Shown here one piece after another: positions 1 to 13,559 of a DNA stretch of 64,000 nt; the first letter of the stretch is position 1, and each line of letters begins with the position of its first letter. The stretch lies in NCBI GenBank assembly GCA_963070105.1, contig OY718805.1, positions 682,001-746,000 of the forward strand, in the 5' to 3' direction. Source of the DNA: Litomosoides sigmodontis (Eukaryota > Nematoda > Chromadorea > Rhabditida > Onchocercidae). Below the pieces are notes generated by a model. That model was not told the DNA's origin. It ran no database searches and saw only the letters and a program-made list of their open reading frames with translations. The translations under genes were made by a program, and so were the position numbers.

Positions 1-251
1 AAATATATAGTCCTAGCATACACAGTTGGCATATGCAGTTATTGATGAGTGTTTGGAATAATATTGCATATGTGTGTATTTTATTTTTAGGTGGGTTAAA
101 CCCTTTGAAGAATCCTTGTCTGTTTGCTTGCCTTTAAATTTTAGACTAATTTAATCTGTTATACGAACTATTTTGATCAATTTGAAGATAATTAAAATGG
201 TGTGCGGTCCCCATTTTTGAAGTGTCATTTTGTCAAGTTTTACTGTTTTAG

Positions 252-715
252 AAAAGTACAAGAGTATAGTCCATCAGAATCAGCTAAAATTTATGAAAAA
301 GCTGTTAGTAGTCGACGTAATATGTTGATGTTTAATCCACACTCAGCACTTCAAGAACTCCGTCCAGAAACAGCCCAGAAGCGCGACACAGTTAACGGTC
401 ACATTGAAATGGCTAATCAAATTGTTGCTGTTAGTTCTTTACAGTGATATTATTTTTGTTAATTTGCAATCGCAAAAATTCAAAAACTTTTCTCTCATAA
501 ATTTTTTTGCTCTCTAGTTTCGAAACATGCTGCTTTCGTTGGATCGTGATAATGCTGATGAGGATGATGCAACAGATGCGGCGGGAATCATAGAAACGGC
601 AGCATCAAAAGACACTATTAATGTTACGAATGAAGATGAGGATGAGCCCACACATATTGCTGATATTTCCGCAGTTGCTAATTTTAGTGAATGTGATGTT
701 GTTAGATCCACGTGA
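252..715 (+). CDS. C-terminal part of an unidentified protein (partial gene, left edge)
   Basis: Two exons fit: 252-431 (after a TTTTAG acceptor) and 518-715, joined by an intron with a GTTAGT donor at 432 and a CTCTAG acceptor ending at 517. Phase is kept and the frame closes with TGA at 713-715. The visible product is about 126 aa. The first half is basic and mixed (SPSESAKIYEKAV, then NPHSALQELRPETAQKRD). The second half is very acidic (DRDNADEDDATDAAG, NEDEDEPTH) and reads like a disordered tail. If the intron is retained, translation stops right after the first exon at 445-447, giving a shorter C terminus. An earlier exon may start at 91 after TTTTTAG, with a donor near 114-118. I do not recognise the family. 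The upstream part of the gene lies outside the window. Confidence 0.5.
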
Positions 716-2350
716 AGAAGTCCTTCAGTTACGTATTTCATTTACTCTTTCGAGCAGAGGGAGTTTGCGGATTTTTGTCTCTCGTTATTTGCGTAAATCG
801 TGCGCTTATATTTGATACATTTAGAAAATTATTCTCAGGAAGTATATTATCCGCAAATTTTTATTTTATTTTAAAACTTTTGTGAAATAATGCTGCCATT
901 GTAAACTTTTTCATTGAATTTCATCTACCTGTGGTCCATGCAATTGCAATTTATTGTCTTATTTCACCTTTCCTGGAGTTCTTACTGACAGGTTAAAATG
1001 GGCATGGCATTATTTAAAGTTCCTGGGAAATACAATATGGGACATCTATCTTAAATCTCTTAAGGTATTTAGTTAGTTTTACAAGTGTTTTCAAGGATAT
1101 CTATACGGGCCGTTATCATTGTGAGGAAAAAATATTAGCTCTGCGAAAATTTAATGTTTTTAATTTCATACTTTAACGTAGTATAAGGAAAAAAGGAAAC
1201 CTTTTAGATTTGATTGCGACACACCAAAACTGGTATCACTCTTCTTCAGGATTGTAGATCATTGAATACATCTCTTTTGAATCACATGTCATGAAAGAGA
1301 TAGGTGAGTTCATATTCTATATGTATAACAAAAAGTCGCAAAAAGCAACCGAAGTGGCATTAATGTTTCACATCGATCATCGATCGATTATGTCTTGCAG
1401 TGACAAAAGATGTATGCTTACTTCATCTCTACGGTGTTAGAAATTCTCACCGATCACAATTCCTAAGATTTCATTAAATCCCGTGCATTTTAGATACTCA
1501 TTTGTATTTAGTTCAGATTTTTTTTTAATCGCGTCTTTCTCCATTGTTTTTCGGTGTCCGGTTGCTGGCAATACTATCAAATAAATTTTTTTCGAATCCC
1601 CACTTCCTCGTATAAATTCGAAGATTTCAGTCCTCACTGGGCATAACAAACGAGGCAATAGGATTTAATTCGCACCCATAATATGTTACGCATATTATTA
1701 AAAATATCGCCATTTATTTATTGTAAAATTGAGAAAACTCTTTTCTGTGTAGAGTTGTGACCATTATAACAGATAAAGTTTAAATACCCAGACAAGTACA
1801 ACTCTTTTCCCTATTTTTTCATATATTACAAACGAAAGCAAGTATTTCATGATAATTTAGAGCTAATAAATCAAAATTTGTGGAGTGAAGGTCCGCACAT
1901 GAATTTTTAGTGCAGAATTACGGAATTTTTCGAATGCTACAGCAAGCATTTATGCCATGAGCAATATTTGGAAGTAGAAAGATAGACACAGTAGTTCTTT
2001 ACTCTGTTAATAAGAAGCATGAAGTGATCAAATTGTACAATACTACAATGTTAGAGTGAATGTCAAAGAATTACCAAGTTATTTCAAGCATCAATCTACA
2101 GAACACTGAAATCTGCAAGGTCCTCATAATCACACCTATTGCTTTGTTGTGCAGGCATCGATTGTTGTGCATCTGAATTCTTCCTTTCGATAGTGCTTGA
2201 ATCGCTGCACTCTGTAGCCGAAACTCCCGATGTTCCTAGGAATTCGAGAACAATATTTTTTCTTGAAAAAAAGGAAAGTAGGGTTTAATGCCTTGAATAA
2301 TGTGCCCTTCAATTCAGCAATGGAAAACGAATCGAATAGGACAGCCTCCT
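716..2350. other. intergenic, convergent 3' flanks
   Basis: AT-rich sequence between the stop of the left-edge gene and the stop of the zinc-finger gene on the other strand, so it should hold both 3' UTRs. A minus-strand open frame of 73 codons (1437-1658) has no homology I recognise and no splice-site support. No RNA gene or repeat seen. Confidence 0.6.
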
Positions 2351-5300
2351 CTAGAGATCTGTTGGAAGATGACTGCTACTGACGAGCTGTCCAGCAAAAC
2401 AATATATATCTATATATAAATCAAGAATAATGCAGAAATTAGAAATTTTAAAAGAAAACTTGCCACAAAGTTCCGGAAATTTCCCATGTACACGCTTGAT
2501 ATGTTTTCGTAATTCACTTGCTAATGGGTATGCCTTTTCACATAAACCACAAGCAAAATGCCTTCCTTCATGCCGCTTACGATGAACTAACATTAATGTT
2601 CTGGTCGTGAAACGTTTAGAACAAATATTACAGGCGAACGGAAGATCTGGCTAAAAAGAATCAGAAATGACTTTGGAAGAAATCAATCCAATAAATGATA
2701 AGAAGCAAACATCAAGTAATACAAGAAAGCATGGACTGCGTATGAATAACTTGAATATAAGAAACAAACATACCGACTGAATTACTTCATACTGTTTAAT
2801 TACGTCAATCTTTTCCTCTGGATGAATTCGACCTATATGTCGTATAAGTGATTGCCGTGATGCGAACTTCCTATTACACATTCTGCATGTTTTGTCTAGA
2901 AATGTTCAGAGTAACAAATGAAATAGAAATGATTATGAAAATAAAGGTAAATTCTCAGTGAGAAACCAATCCAAATGAAGCAATTACGTACCAACTTTCG
3001 GTCTCGAAGACAGAGAAAACATTGAACTCGTAGATGAAGAAGCAGAAGCATCACTGAATTTCTTCTGCTTGCTACGAGATTCGTTCAGGCAAAAATATTT
3101 ATGCCTCTAAAATGACTTATTATCGCAAACCACACGAATTTTTACGAATAGCTAAATAAAAACTTCCCAGTGATACACAATGACAGCAACTCTCTATCGC
3201 TCCAAAAAAGAGACCAGAATTTCACTCATTTCATATGTCTTATGTAAAAAACAATTTAATAAAAGACTCAAAACATAAATGACTCTGCTGACATAAAACT
3301 AACATTTAATTCGATAAAAGTTCCAAACTTTTGCTTGCACTTATTACAATCATATTTCAAATTTAAAATTTTTTCCCCGTTCTCATCGATTCCGTGAGCT
3401 TTACTTCTGTGAGCGACTAACGACTCGAAATTCCTGAAAAAACATCCAATAGTTTTGCATTTTTAAACGATTATAATTATAAGTTTGCATTTAAAGAAGT
3501 TAAGCTGTACAATAAAAAAGTGTGTTGTAAGACATATTTTGGCACGGTCTTTAATAGCGAGAAGTGTGTCATACAACATGAAGCATGATAGGCAGACACC
3601 GACAGTTTTGTCGATAAAGAATACGATATTCCAGAAATCTTCACTCCTTTGAATCTGGGTAATCTACTTTAAGAACGAAACTTCTAAAGTATCATACTCT
3701 TTTTACTTGGGAACAACTTTTGGATATTTATGATAAAATTTAAAAAAGTTAACCGAAATGATGAAGAGCATCGATTACAAACATGCACAAGTGATAGATC
3801 GTGTGTTCGTTCATGACGTTGCAAATGATGTTTTAGTTTAAAACGTCTGTAGCAATAACGGCATTTGAAAACATAATTCTGAAACAAAAATGCTTCCTAA
3901 ACAAAAAAAGAGTGCAGCTGGCCTATTTCAAAGTCTTTTGTTAGCGAAAGGTTATTATCTCTAGTTTCTCCCACTCGTTTATGAAGAGTGCTGACTACTT
4001 GTAAATGGAATAGAAAAACCTTATTGGAAAGATGGATTTCATTTACATGGTTGCGCATTGTGATCTCATCATCAAAAACCCGACCGCAAGCAAAGCATAC
4101 AAACATTTGATAATCCTGAAAATTGAATGATGATAACAAATTCCCGTTTAAAAATATGAACACGTTTCCAACATAAGAACCACAACGGAGGGTGTTTGAC
4201 CTGAACGGTTTTATCTTCAAATAAACTAATTCGTTTCGTATGCTCTTTACAGTATTTCACGATTTCATCCAATTTCGCATCAGTTTCCGCCGTTTCTTCT
4301 GATTGCGCTGCTCTAGCTCTTTGAATCTAAAACTAAGCTCTCGGAATAACCGCTATAAAACAATCCTACATACATGCTAATCATAAAACACTTTTAGAAA
4401 AACAACTTTATGAAATGTTTTTTGCATACACTAAACCTAATGACGCTAACATATCGCGTGTGGCTAGTTCCACCAAATACCTTTTTTTTTAATCATTAAC
4501 TAATCAATTAACCAATTCCTTCCTATATTATTTCATAAATTTTCATATACAAATAATTATAATAACGTTGCTGACAGGGTTCTTAGTTACCTGATCAATA
4601 ACATCCCTCATTGAATCAACAGCAATGAAATATTCTGCTTCCGGATCATCTGTAGCCTCGGTAGTGGTAACACTTCCCGCACTATCAAGATCTGGCATAT
4701 CTTCAAATTTTTCATTAACTTTAGAAATCCACTCTGAATATTGCGCGTATCCATCAATTGCTGTACGCCACCGTTTGTGTTCATTTTTCCGTTCTTCTGC
4801 AGTATCCTGAGCTCGTTTTAACACTGTAAATAAAGGGTAATGACATACTCCATAGACTCATATGTCAAAAAACTTAGAAATCCCAAAATGGAATTTCTAA
4901 GTTAAAAATATTTGAAATAAGAAAAAAATGCTTTCTTCTTGCTTTTGGATTAGAATAATCCACAAACAGCAAGTGTTTCGTAATCTTATTCCCGAAGAAA
5001 TCATGTTCAGTAAGTATGATTTTCTACTTTATCTGATAACCAAGGAGCTACTAGATATATTAAACATTTGCAGATACTTAACAAGCATATTTTCATCTCC
5101 TCACATGTATAAAGGCAAAAAAAACTATTTTTCAGTTTAATTTCTGTTTCTGCATTTACGTATCATCTGTGTAATCTCCTAATTTCCTTAGCCTGAGTAG
5201 TTTCCTTTGTCTTGAAAAACTCCTTCAAACTTCACTTTTTCTAGAAGCACTCGGAATTACAAATTCGCATTCTTTTTCACTGATTGGCTGCAATTGATGG

Positions 5301-5724
5301 AACGTTTTCCCTTCATTGCTATTTGCTTCCCATACCCCCTCATTAGCGTCCAATGAAGTAATTTCGCAAGCTTGTAACCGTTTACGCACTGTTTCCGCCT
5401 GCCCAGGGCTGCTACTGCCATCCTGAAGAAACGATAGCAGTACGAACGCAGAACTTTTGATTAAAATGCGGAAGACTAAAATTCAAATCTCAAAGAAGAG
5501 AAAAAAACAGCATCTCTTTTTAACGCGACAGTCCGGTTAACAAATACAAAAAACAAGACAAGGAGGGAAAGAATTCTAGTGTTGTTGCTACACTCCGGTA
5601 GAAAATCCCGATTGATCATCCCAATTTTTCGGAATTTCTATACCTTAACCGAAGCTGCCGTTACACCGGAGACCGATTCGATGAGGGTCTCCGTGGCACG
5701 ATCATTACTTGATCCCTCGTCCAT
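2351..5724 (-). CDS. C2H2 zinc-finger protein, about 525 aa, 10 exons
   Basis: Exons in coding order: 5724-5644, 5422-5236, 4823-4591, 4326-4138, 4115-4020, 3878-3754, 3433-3304, 3106-2992, 2895-2774, 2650-2351. All phases join and the ATG at 5724-5722 opens the frame. Residues 1-230 are a non-finger region rich in charged residues. Seven finger-like units follow: 237-258, 268-288, 296-317, 333-353, 389-410, 433-453 and 460-481. The fourth ends in Cys353 instead of His, so it is C2HC-like. The spacers are irregular and lack the TGEKP linker of tandem DNA-binding arrays, so some fingers may bind protein or RNA. Several fingers are split by introns. A likely nuclear regulator, but I cannot name an orthologue. 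The last exon may contain a small intron (donor near 2457, acceptor before 2388) that would change the last residues. Confidence 0.85.
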
Positions 5725-6804
5725 TTAACGAGCACTTCACACACACGACGAAGCAAAATTAAAGGTTAACCGCAGAGTTGTCAAACCAACTCCATGCAAC
5801 GACTAGCAAGTGTTCGGATGTACATTGAGGGTCACTATGAAAAACGTCGCGGATAACGCGGCGGCATGTTGTTCCCCACCGTTTAGTGGTGGAACTACTT
5901 CGGTGGTTTATCCCAGTCACTCACCTCATCGACAGAATTGCATTTTGGAGTGGGTGAAAGAGATGCAACATAAGTGTTTCCTGTTATCTCGTCTGTCTTC
6001 GAGTTGTTATATGGACATGTGTGGTTTGCCTGAGCCCTGCTATCGCCCACTTATCCAGTCGGACATCCGGTCACTTAAGCTTTCTCCAGCACTCTCAAGT
6101 CGATTATATCTTTTCCACCTCTCTCATTTCGTAGTGAATTTTTATGCAAGCCGTGAGAAAAAGCAATTGCGTAATAAAATTAATGACCGAGAAGGAGGGG
6201 AATATCGTTGGAAATCTGAATCTCACCTGTCTTTTTAGTCAAGATTAATAAAGAAGGGTTATTTAACTGGAATGACCTGTTCACAAAGTGAGCTACAGTT
6301 ATTACTCTTTTATATTTGCTATAGGAATTTTTGGCTTACTTTCAGAAACCTTTTTTAAGCCTTTCCACCGCTCGAACTGCGCTACAACAAGTATTCCTCA
6401 CAGGGAGTTCTGCGTAATTTTAATTTCAAGTGATTGTTCGTTTTTTGAATCACTCCTCATGTTTTTCATATTTCTTTTTTGAATTCGTTGTAGGAAATAT
6501 TGTTTAAATCTATTTGAGCGCATCGATTATCATTTGCTCTTTCATCTGTCATTAGCTTGATGAATAATTTCGCCGTTTCTCTCCAGCTTCCATCGATAAT
6601 AAACAATTGCAAACTTTGTGAGGAAAAAAGAAAATTTTAAACCTGATAGTTATGATATTAGCAGATAAAAATAAAGTATGCAGCTTATGTGCGAAATATT
6701 AATTTGAATTTAATTAGTAAGGCTTTAGTACTTAGCAAGACGTGTTAGTTTATTCTACCTTCTCTCCTTTTTTAAAAAAACCACTAGCGGAACTCTCTGC
6801 AAAC

Positions 6805-6826
6805 AGTTTTCAATTACAATTGAAAA
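6805..6826. repeat. short perfect inverted repeat
   Basis: Ten-base arms GTTTTCAATT and AATTGAAAAC are separated by two bases (AC). AT-rich palindromes of this size are not rare in such DNA; no function is inferred. Confidence 0.5.
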
Positions 6827-7385
6827 CTTTTTCCAATATCTTCTTTTCGTGCTGAAAAAACATTTATGAAATTAATGGAAAATTTCTAGAGTTTTGTCCT
6901 CTTCATATTATCAGCATAAAGGTTTTTAAAAAATTAATTAGAATTTCGTTGAATTTCGTCAAACATTTCCAGTAAGGCAAATGGATTAGCGTGGTTGTTG
7001 AAGAATAGAAGATTTCACATAAATTTTGGCAGATAATAAATCTTCCTAGTTGCTCATAACATCTTCTGTTGTCCATCTGTTTTGTTTTGTTTCAAATTGT
7101 ACGATTTTTTTCATTCTTCAAAATCTAATAGTAACACCACCGATCTCATCCTTCCATTAGGTTGACGTTCTCAGGCTTAGCCATGTTCCCTTTTCATGTT
7201 ATTCTTTGATATTTCAAATCTTATCAATTCTCCGCATGCAGGAGATACGTTAAAGATGCCGATCGTTAATGTCCTACCGTTGTTTTCTTTCGTAATCAGT
7301 TTTCGTGTGAGCGGAATGAAATAGCCAAAAATCCTTTTGCTCCTTCCTGTTATCCTCTCACACATACATGTTACGTACGAGAAAT

Positions 7386-7405
7386 CGTCAGACTATCGTC
7401 TGACG
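7386..7405. repeat. perfect 8-bp stem hairpin
   Basis: CGTCAGAC and GTCTGACG flank a 4-base loop (TATC). The stem has more GC than the surroundings. No adjacent gene explains it. Confidence 0.55.
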
Positions 7406-10400
7406 AAGACAGCAGCATGCCATTCACTATCACTGTAATTTGATGAAATTAATAATACATTAGTGAATTACTGTTTTATACGTCCAACATTGAACGTACG
7501 TACCATTTGCGCTCAGAGAAGTATGCAAATCAGCGGTTTCTTTTTCATTACGAACGATGGATGAGTCAGTCATACGGTCGTTTCAACGATGTTATTGTTG
7601 CTAATCCTTTAATTTTACTTTTTCCCTCTACTTCTCTTTTCTGTATAACCAATGTTTTTAAAAAAAAAATCACAATTTTCTTCAAAGAAAGCATCGATGA
7701 AAAAAAAGGAAGGAAAGCATCTCGTCGTACCGTAATATTCTCTTCGCTTTTCTTACTTTTCCCATCAAAACTGCTCAGTTGAAATCTCAAATAAAATTAA
7801 ATGCCAAAAAATTTATGACTTAGTTTACCTTTCCCCTTCAGTTCACTTTAATATTTTGCAAAAATACAAAGGCTTTGTTAGTGGATCTTTGTTAAAAAAA
7901 AATTTAATTCGGAAAGCAAATAAGCCAAAACGAAAAAAAATTTGTCAAATAAATTTCGAAACGCCAGAATTTTTATCTTTTTTAAAATTTCATTATATAT
8001 TTTAGTATTATCTCTTCCATCTTTCCCCTTTTTAACGTTCTTCTGCTTCTTCTTTGTGCATTAATCGATTTAAAATTTTAGGCGTTTTTCTAAGATTGTT
8101 TTTATACCAACCATTTTTTGCATAATTCACATTATATCTCAATCTTTTAATATCAAAAACAAATGAATGTTTGGAGGAAAGAAAAGAATCGACCGTTTAT
8201 TTGAATTTCCTTTTCCCTTTTTGCAGGCCTTTAATGAGATATGTACAGTTCGGAAGCGCAAAACAACTTCCCTCTTCCATTCCTATCTGAGCACTCCTCG
8301 AAGATGTCTTTTCTTCCATCATTTTTCCATTTCGGGAACGAGGAACGAAATGCCGGATTGCAGTAATGCATTTGGAAAGATGAATTTGCCAAGTGTTTAC
8401 AGTCTGTCATGCTATTTTATGCCAAAATAAAACTTTTAATAATTCTAATTCAATAAGTAATTTCTTTTTTGTGTGCCGGAAAATTGCATTAAAAATTTGG
8501 GAAATGTAAAAATTTTTCTGATTGCCTTATCGTTGGTCATCTTCCGAATATCATCGTAGCATTCTTAGAATTATTCATTCACTTACAATGCAAATGTCCA
8601 CGTAGGAGTATCCTAATTTTAAAAAAAAAGAGAAAGCGCCCCTCTCGCTCCTCTTATAATGAAGTCAATGGAGAGAGAGAACATTGTTTTTTTTTGTTCC
8701 TACTATTGTGAAAGTGTCACAAACACTCATTCGATGTCAAATGCAGTTCATTCCCACCGCATAAGCACTTACTGATACTTACCAAATAACCTAAAACCTA
8801 CTTATTTATTCGCTCACTCATCTCGTTCACATGAACGAAAGATATTTGTTAGGTTAACTTGTAATATTTCAAGTTCTATTTCATAAAATTGAAATGCATG
8901 TGCACACACAAATACATACACACGGACAGAGACACATGAACATTTGAAAATTTCATTAATTTTCTTCCTGGTAAGGATGGTTTGAATTAAAATAAATTTA
9001 ATTCACAGAAATTTTTTCGCTTATATTTTTTCTAAATTGAATGATGAACTTACTAAAAATACGACCATTTGCTTCGTGGTCAATAGAACTTGCATCTGTC
9101 ATTGTTAGATCATTTACATTGATTAACAACGGTTTTATGTTTCTTATGACGCAGTTTCACGTGTAACTAATTTACGCCTTTTTGAATAAATGTCTTGAAA
9201 ATAAATGTGATTCGTTTCCTTTTAACATATGAATTACGTACGAGTAAAGTAAAGTTGCTAAATGAAGTAATTAAGTTAATAATTTTCGTGAAATAAGGCG
9301 AGAGATGACGATAGAATCGGGCGATTTGTGAATTACCCTAATAGCGGTGGTAGAAAATTCCGCGTAAGTAATTCGGGCGAGCACGCAAAAATTCCAGGAG
9401 AATATCTTCTGGACTATTTATTGTCTCAAATATGGTTCCAAGGCTGAAGACTGAAGTAAATATTTTACAAGCAAACAAACCCTTTATCGGCGCAGTGCAA
9501 ACAGCACTTTGCTTCCTCACAGTCGTACAGTTCCTTCATTACGGATTGAACTTTTATGCATTTTAGAACGTTGCGTTGAATGACATTACTGAAATGTTCA
9601 GCAATTTCATAATTTATTCTTTGGCGATTTGTTGCAAAAGATCCGTTCATCGTATGCGCACAATGAAGCGCTTTAAAACATTTAAAATAATTTTCAAAAA
9701 TATTTCTCCTGCAGCAATTTATTTCATTTATCGAGTAATTTGATCACTGTTTAAAGATCGTCAAACGAACAAATAAACAAAATTTCACTCATTCGAAATG
9801 TTTCATAAAATGACTAATTCATTTAATGTTTTCGAGTCATTTTTTCTCTTCTTGTCTGTCCGTCTGTTAGCTTTTATTTTCCTTCCTTTTTCCTATTGTA
9901 TTTCAACTACAATTTTTCATTCTTTCATATTCGTTTTTTTTTCACTTTTTTTTTGGATGAAGCAAGCAAAACAGAACTGTACTTAAATCAAAGTGCATGC
10001 CTTACAAAATCTGAAAAGAAACCAAAAAAAAACAAATTGGAAAAAATGGAGTGGAAATTGCGCACTTGTCGACTGTCCTATTTAATTATTTATGTAACTG
10101 TACCGTAAAAATGTTGCATTAAAAGAAGATTGCAAGCTTTTGAAATGATTTCTTAAAAAATCTCTTTTCATTTTTATTCATCTATCTTTCTCTCTCTTTT
10201 ACATTTACACAGGGAAAGGAGGAGAGAGAGAAATAATTGTTGTTGCTGACATCCGTACTTCTGTGCTCGCTTATCAATATAAAATAATCAGATAACTTTG
10301 AAGTTACTATTTCAATTTACCATTCATCATTATAATTTATTCATTTATATGCTAATTTCATCCTTACATGTATGATACGTATTTTACTTACAGTAAGTTA

Positions 10401-11637
10401 TCGTCAAATCGTTCTTCATGTTCCTGCCTACGTCACATTTTTACTTCCATCAAAGTAATAGCTAACTAAAAGCATACGAAGTGAACAACTGTTGAAATCT
10501 TTACGGTTCAATCAATCAATTACTTCAGGAAAAGACAATAACATTCATTCAATCAAAAAAAAAGTAAAACTTTATGCGTAAACGATTTTAGTGGCAATTA
10601 ACAGACAGGCAACTTCTTTTATCATAAAAATTTTTAATATTTATTCATAAATATGTGAATTGATATTTTACAAACGAAGTTATTCGCAGTTTTCTGATGA
10701 AATATGCCACCAAATGGATCGATCTGAGATTTAGAATCAGAAGTTTATCGCCGTCATTGTTGTTGTTGTTGCTTGGTTTGATCAAATCATAAAATTTCTA
10801 ATGTTTACAATAAAACATTGAAAAATTGCACATTTACCACTTGCATCGTTGCACAAATAAAAATTAAAAAATGCTAGGAAAGCGTTAACTTTCAAAGTAT
10901 TTCAATAAAAAGAAAAAGAAATGAAAAATGAAGGCCAAAGCTGTGAAATATTTTCTGAATCATAAAAATATCAAATGAGTAAAATAATTTCTGTACGGAA
11001 GGGAATGAAAAATATTGAAGTATTTGTTGTAGATAATTAACTACCGTTTTTTAATTATCTAGGTTCCTAACTGAAATTTCTTTAATTAATTAGTCTTTCC
11101 TAATTACAACTTGCTGCTTTCATTGATTATTGTCCACCTGACTGATTGAGGAATACTGATCACATTAAGCGACTTCTCCTTAACTCCGGAAAATCAATTA
11201 TGCATCAATCCTGAAAATACACGTGGAAAAAATAATCAGAGGGTCGGAGTTAGAAAGCATCCAACTAAAAGCATCCAACGAATTAACGAATTAAAATTCT
11301 TTACTAATTAATTGCTATGGAATGAGTAAATGAATTAGAAGGAAACGTGATTGCGACATTTGCGTCATATGAGAAGCAACGTCGTTGGCAAAATTCATCG
11401 CTAACTATCTCTCTCCCTCTTCTCACTCCGAAAAAAGAAGGGGAAATTGAAATGAGCCCATTTTTGTTTTCGTTCGTTCTGAAAGCGATACGTTCCTCGT
11501 CGTCGCCTTCCTTATCGATCATCAATATTTCCAACCTTCGGTTTAGCTTTTCTGACTTATCGTCAACCCCAACTTCATACCTATCATTTTCTTCTTCCTT
11601 CCTTCCCACAACATCCATTTCGTTCCTTTATTTTTCA

Positions 11638-11639
<2 letters not shown>

Positions 11640-11676
<37 letters not shown>
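11640..11676. repeat. (TC)n microsatellite
   Basis: An uninterrupted CT dinucleotide run of about 35 bases inside a longer pyrimidine-rich tract (11540-11700). It keeps long open frames on both strands by composition alone. Confidence 0.9.
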
Positions 11677-11677
<1 letters not shown>

Positions 11678-11745
11678 CTCCTCTCTCCTCAGCCGATCTT
11701 TTCCTTTGTCTGTAATTGCACTTTCAATAACAACAAGTACATTAT

Positions 11746-11781
11746 GTGTATATATATATATATGTCTGTGTGCGTGTGTGT
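11746..11781. repeat. (TA)n/(GT)n mixed microsatellite
   Basis: A short run of alternating TA followed by TG dinucleotides. Simple repeat only. Confidence 0.75.
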
Positions 11782-13559
11782 TTATTTAAAAAATCGTTGA
11801 AAGTAATGCAGGAAATATGCTTTTTTTGTTGTTGAAAAAAGGTTGTGGAAGAGTGGGCGAACATGTTTAATTAGTTTGGAGTTTTTGATGAATTAACTTT
11901 GCTGCTAAAAGAGAGGAGGAAAGAGTATGCGTGTGCGAGAGAGAAAAAAGAAAAAGATTTGTCACTTTTATATGATTTAAAGAGTTTTACTCTGCAAGTT
12001 TCTCTTAGATTCTTACCTTCCGCTGTTTCATGTTTGCCACTTTGGGATGAATGCTATTTTTATTTCAAATTTCAACAACTATTAGCAATGTAAAATGCTA
12101 ACTGTGCATGTTATCCGTTTACTTCATTGATTTCCTGCCCTGATGGATTTTGATAAATTCATAAATAATGCATTGTTTTCACTTAAACTGGAACCCTTTT
12201 CCTGATGGTTTGTGAAATTGTTCGAACTATGAAAGACAGTAATAGCGGGGAGAGGGAGAAATGAGATTTCAAAAGTTTGAAATGATCCCGTAGCTTAGGA
12301 GCATTGTAGATATGAGAGTGCTGTAGATGAACTAAAATTTCATTGATAACAAACTTTTGGCAATCCTTCCTTGATTTTGCTAGTAGAATGCTATTCTAAA
12401 GTGATAATTTCAAATTAGGCATACCTTTTGAACTTTCAGAAGATGAATTTTCCTGCAATATTTGTGAAATCAGTTAGTTGATAAGTTTTACTAACTTTAC
12501 GAATTTACCTTCAATGGTATACTTTTAAATTAGCACTAAAACAAAAACTGTTGCTATCGATGGTATTTTTTTTGAATCTTTCAAATTAAAAGGCAATAGA
12601 AATGAAATGAGATAAGTTAAATGTTGTGATAGTTGCTATGAAAATTAATTTGAGAGATAAAAATATCAAGAAAGGAGTAAAATCAAAGAGTCGCTGTCCA
12701 ATTAGGTCACCAATAGGTCATTTATTATTTACCTTTTTTTTTACAACAATGACAATTTGTATGAAATAATCGCATTACACAGCAAAGTACATAAAATTCG
12801 TCTTAAATTTTTGTCTCATTTCGCTTCTCAACCGTTCGATAATTAATCTCTTCCAATAACAATAACAAATTTTTCAATTGACTTCCTACACTTTAACTTG
12901 AAAAGAGGTCTTCTCTAATTGGCGGAATTTTCACTTATTTAGATATTTTAAGTTATTAATTTAATTTCTTGTTGTGTGCAAAGGTTTGATTGTTTCTTCC
13001 GTCGAACTCTTTCAACCAATCTCGTCATCTTTTTGCGAATTATCCAAGAAATGCTTCTGCCCGACGTTTTTGGATTCTTTTGTGTTCGCTGCTTCCTTCT
13101 TCAATAAATTTCCTTCAAGGACAGCGTTCGACAATTTTCGCCAGAATTCTTGCGGCTGGGACGATCGAGCACGACTGGGATGTGAAATTTCTTCGTGGAA
13201 CAGAGACTCTCTCCCGTCAGATTTCTCAACCGATGCATCCATCTCTCCCCTCCTTTTTCAGTTCCCTTCGGTCAATACTGAAAAGTGCATTATGATTTGA
13301 TAAAAGACCATTTTTTCCTCTCTGTCTCTTTCGAGTGAAATACGTGCTTTTCATCAATCTGTCTTTTTTCGTTTCTGCTTTTACCAGAAACATCTATCAT
13401 TCTCTGCCCTTTTCTTTCGGGTCTATGCGATGATGATAGTCGAAGAGCCACCTGTCAGCTTGTAACTAACTTCTCCTTCCATTTACGTCGAAAGGAAAAA
13501 TAAAGGAAAGATATTTTGCAACAAATACCCTTTCATTCCAAAACTTTAAATAGCACTTT

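Noticed and set aside
1437..1658. 73-codon minus-strand frame
   Set aside because: No recognisable family, no splice context, and located in a convergent 3' region.
5810..6238. 142-codon plus-strand open frame upstream of the zinc-finger gene
   Set aside because: Serine/cysteine-rich with no recognisable domain. It has no splice or start context and lies in the promoter region of a divergent gene.
11304..11715. Open frames of 104 and 122 codons on opposite strands
   Set aside because: They overlap the CT-repeat tract, which keeps frames open by composition.
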